Shown: piece after piece, positions 61,473-64,000 of the stretch
Numbering within the stretch: the stretch's first letter is position 1
Layout: every line of letters begins with the position of its first letter
Assembly (NCBI RefSeq): GCF_933775445.1
Contig: NC_065875.1
Location: 24,923,555 to 24,987,554, forward strand
Direction: 5' to 3'
Origin: Argentina anserina
Taxonomy: Eukaryota; Streptophyta; Magnoliopsida; Rosales; Rosaceae
DNA length: 64,000 nucleotides
Program-made: the position numbers and the translations under genes
Notes under the pieces: model-generated
What the model saw: the letters and a program-made list of their open reading frames with translations, nothing else
What the model was told of the DNA's origin: nothing
Database searches by the model: none

Positions 61473-61790
61473 TGTAATAGCCCTAAAATTTAAACGATGT
61501 TAGTTTGATTTGGAATTCTTTAAAATTTCGATTCTTAATTAGAATGAACGTATTTGGTTGCGACGTTAGTAAACGAGAAACGGAAACGTTCTCGGAACGT
61601 TTAAATTGAAAAACGTTACATTTCCGTAACGTTTATATCGACTTTTATTTCGTCGCTCGGTTGTGAAAACTTCCTTCATGAAAGTTGTAGAGCTCGTCGA
61701 TACGAGTTCGTGGATATGTGACGCGTTCTAATCGGACGACGTACGTGAAAGTTATTAACGCCGGAAGTTAGTTTCCGATTTGGAAACTAG

Positions 61791-61798
61791 TATAAATA
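61791..61798 (+). promoter_or_regulatory. LTR TATA box, element 4
   Basis: TATAAATA, 318 bp after the LTR start, followed by ATTAGGGTTTCC and a long CT-rich leader. It matches the box in element 1 in position and context. Confidence 0.7.
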
Positions 61799-63015
61799 GA
61801 CATTTATGGGATTAGGGTTTCCTTAATCAGAAACCCTCCCACTCTCCTTTCACCCGCCGCTCTCTCTTCTCTCTCACTCTCTCGGGTTCTCTCTCTCTCT
61901 CCCTTGGTTCTCTCTTCCCCGACCTCCTCTCCCTCTCGACCCCGCCATCTCCCATCACCCACCTTCCATCTTCAACCTCCTCTCCCTCTCGACTCTCTAT
62001 TTCTTCCTCGCCTTTTCCCCGATCCCACGCAGAAGATCGAAGCTCGGGGGGGGGGGGGGGGGGGGGGCTCAACGCCGTGCATCCCCGTCGTCGACGAGCT
62101 TGGGCAAGCTCGCCACCACCCTTCCTCACCCTGGAACCCCCGCGCCGAAGGATCGAGCCTCGAGTCGCCGCTCCATTGCTGCTCGACCTCCTCCACCGGC
62201 ACCTCAAGTCGATTCAAGGTAAGGATAGGTGATTTCGATGTTGTGCGTATGCTTGTTGTTGATTTGAGGGAGATTGGGAGATTAGGGATTCGATTTGGAG
62301 AGATTGGGATTGAAATCGGCAGTGAAGGAGGGTGAGAGACACCGCCGCCTAGAGGCGGCGCGTGGGGAGGTCTGGGGTGGCGGAGGGGCTGCCTAGGACC
62401 GTAGGAGGATAGAGGGAAGGAAGAGGGTGGTTTTGGAGGAGGCGGTGGCGTGTTACGCGCCGTGGTTAGCCTCGGCGCGTGGGCCCCACGCGCGGCCCGC
62501 CGGAGGTGGCGCGTGTGCCACACGCGCCGCCACGTGCGGCGGTGGGATAGTTTTGACAGAAGGGTATTTTGGTAATTTACTGTGTACGGTAAATGTAAAT
62601 GTAATTTTTATTTACTGCGGTAAATGTAATTAAATTTTACTTTCGGTGAATGTAAAAAGTAATTTGTAAAAGGTAATTAGTAAATTTTATTTACTGAGGT
62701 CGTATTTACATTTAAAAATACGTATTTATATTTATACGTACAGAAATACGTATTAATATTTATACGTACAGAAATACGTATTAATATTTATACGTATAGA
62801 AATACGTATTAATAATTATACGTACAGAAAATACGTATTAATATTTATACGTACAGAAATACGTATTAATCGTATATTTGCACAGTAACCGTGAATAGTG
62901 AACAGTGAACAGTAACTTCGTATAAACCAAAATTGCTGAACAGTAGCCGTTTATTACTGTTTTGGCATTTAAAGGTTTACGAAACGATTCTAAATGCTTG
63001 TCTTATCTTTTTAAG

Positions 63016-63080
63016 GTGATCGCTAAATCGAGGAAAGGGATTATTATCGGAAATTGAGGAATTACGCTCAAGTCAATAAG
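63016..63080 (+). other. Putative non-coding exon inside LTR (65 nt)
   Basis: Preceded by TGTCTTATCTTTTTAAG, followed by GTGAGTAAAATC. Same place and length as in the other LTRs. Confidence 0.4.
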
Positions 63081-64000
63081 GTGAGTAAAATCTCACTGAA
63101 TTACGAATCTACCCTCGTGGTGATTCAACATTTTTGCAAGTGTGTTTATTTAATGAATTACAACATGTATATAACTTAGTGGACTACGTATATATATAGT
63201 ATAATGGTAATAAATACATATATATATATATAGTTCATTAAATTACATACTGTTATTAATTCATTAAAAATAGTCATTTCGGTAACAGAAAAATTGTGCA
63301 TGTGTGATTTTAATGGTACGATATGATGTGAGATTATCGTACGTAATTTTTCAGGTGTTTATGAAATATGACATGTATATGATATAGTGGACTATGTATA
63401 TATTGTATAAATGGTAAATAAATACGAATATATATAGTTTGCTATATAATATACTGTTATGATTTTTATTATGATATATTGTGAAAGTTTTAAAACGTAC
63501 AATATGATGAGTGATTATTGTACATGATTTTATCACGGAAAATGTGAAATATTGTGATTTGTCTTCGGACGTGATGTGTGGTACAATATGATGTGAGATT
63601 ATTGTACATGTGAGGCAAGTCGGAACCTAGCCTTTGGCCGGGCGAAAGTTACGATACAGTTAGAGCTCTAGTCTGTCTGCCATAGTACTGCATGAAGGTA
63701 ACGGGTGGTTATCTGCTCATGGGTACTCAGCTTGTTGTGGATGTTGGGTGGCGGGTGGTTACCCAACATCAGCGGTATACTAAGTGAGGGGTAACAGATG
63801 TGTACCAGCGCTCATTAGTTACCATTTTGTGAAAGTATTAGAGTAACCAAATGTGTTGCTCGTTTTCTCATGATTTTCATTATACTGTGTTGATGTGGAG
63901 TTGTGTCTTTTATGAGACGAGAGTTATTTTAATATTTTACTCATACGAGCTGTAAAAGCTTACCGGGTTTGTGTTGCAATCCCGGTGCACCAATTTCAAT

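Larger units (their letters stand above)
60135..64000 (+). mobile_element. 5'-truncated Ty3/gypsy element, plus strand (element 4)
   Basis: Homology to element 1 starts abruptly at about 60135 within the integrase zinc-finger region, so the 5' LTR, gag, protease, RT and RNase H are missing. The integrase half, polypurine tract (61458-61472) and 3' LTR (61473 to the window end) are present. The junction lies in the intron upstream of the last large IQD exon. Confidence 0.9.
61473..64000 (+). repeat. 3' LTR of element 4 (runs off the window)
   Basis: 2528 bp visible. TATA 61791-61798; CT-rich leader 61830-62020; 22-base G run 62046-62067; donor TTCAAG|GTAAGG at 62218/62219; GC inverted repeats about 62470-62540; TACGTA array about 62718-62868; exon-like segment 63016-63080; conserved block 63621-63678; module repeats about 63690-63850; hairpin stretch ACCGGG...CCCGGT at about 63963-63984. 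Confidence 0.92.

Overview
This is plant nuclear DNA. The evidence is spliced plant gene families (a plant-type PQQ-repeat alcohol dehydrogenase, an IQD calmodulin-binding protein, a RING-H2 protein), MIR395 hairpins, and a dense load of LTR retrotransposons primed by initiator-Met tRNA. It looks like a eudicot. A Rosaceae-type genome is my guess only; nothing here proves it. By my reading roughly three quarters of the window is transposable element, most of it one Ty3/gypsy chromovirus family (Tekay/Del type, chromodomain at the integrase C-terminus) with unusually long LTRs of about 2.5-3.1 kb.

Layout. 1-8531: a nearly complete gypsy element on the minus strand; its 3' LTR is cut by the window edge, and Gag-Pol is intact except for one in-frame TAG inside integrase. 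8532-12061: unassigned sequence, a half LTR, and the last exon fragment of a RING-H2 gene. 12062-12985: an intact RING-H2 gene. 13068-32508: a nested pair, one non-autonomous gypsy element (target duplication AAAAC) carrying a second one (target duplication TTTAC) inside it; both have young LTRs but decayed internal regions. 33077-36163: a TRIM element (target duplication AATCT) whose 3' LTR is broken by a truncated gypsy LTR. 36.5-47.6 kb: four MIR395 hairpins on both strands, mixed with two solo gypsy LTRs, a small hAT-like element and a ~150-bp tandem repeat. 47811-48865: a Mutator-like small element. 49642-57069: a four-exon PQQ-dehydrogenase-like gene; its second intron holds a solo gypsy LTR, which holds a CACTA element. 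57589-60051: the 3' end of an IQD gene on the minus strand, convergent with the previous gene, with a TIR transposon carrying a captured gene fragment in its last intron. 60135-64000: a 5'-truncated gypsy element on the plus strand (intact integrase half, then the 3' LTR running off the window).

Functional picture. Host genes are few and most are touched by insertions: an element 82 bp after the RING stop codon, three-level nesting in the PQQ intron, and loss or displacement of the IQD upstream exons. The most interesting signals are the MIR395 cluster and conserved structure inside the gypsy LTRs: a TATA box about 320 bp in, a splice donor at the end of a CT-rich leader, a 64-66 nt exon-like segment with acceptor and donor, GC-rich inverted repeats, and a ~60-bp block that stays nearly constant between diverged subfamilies. 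Together they suggest that transcripts of this family are spliced within the LTR/leader. Substitution counts between LTRs were made by eye and are approximate.
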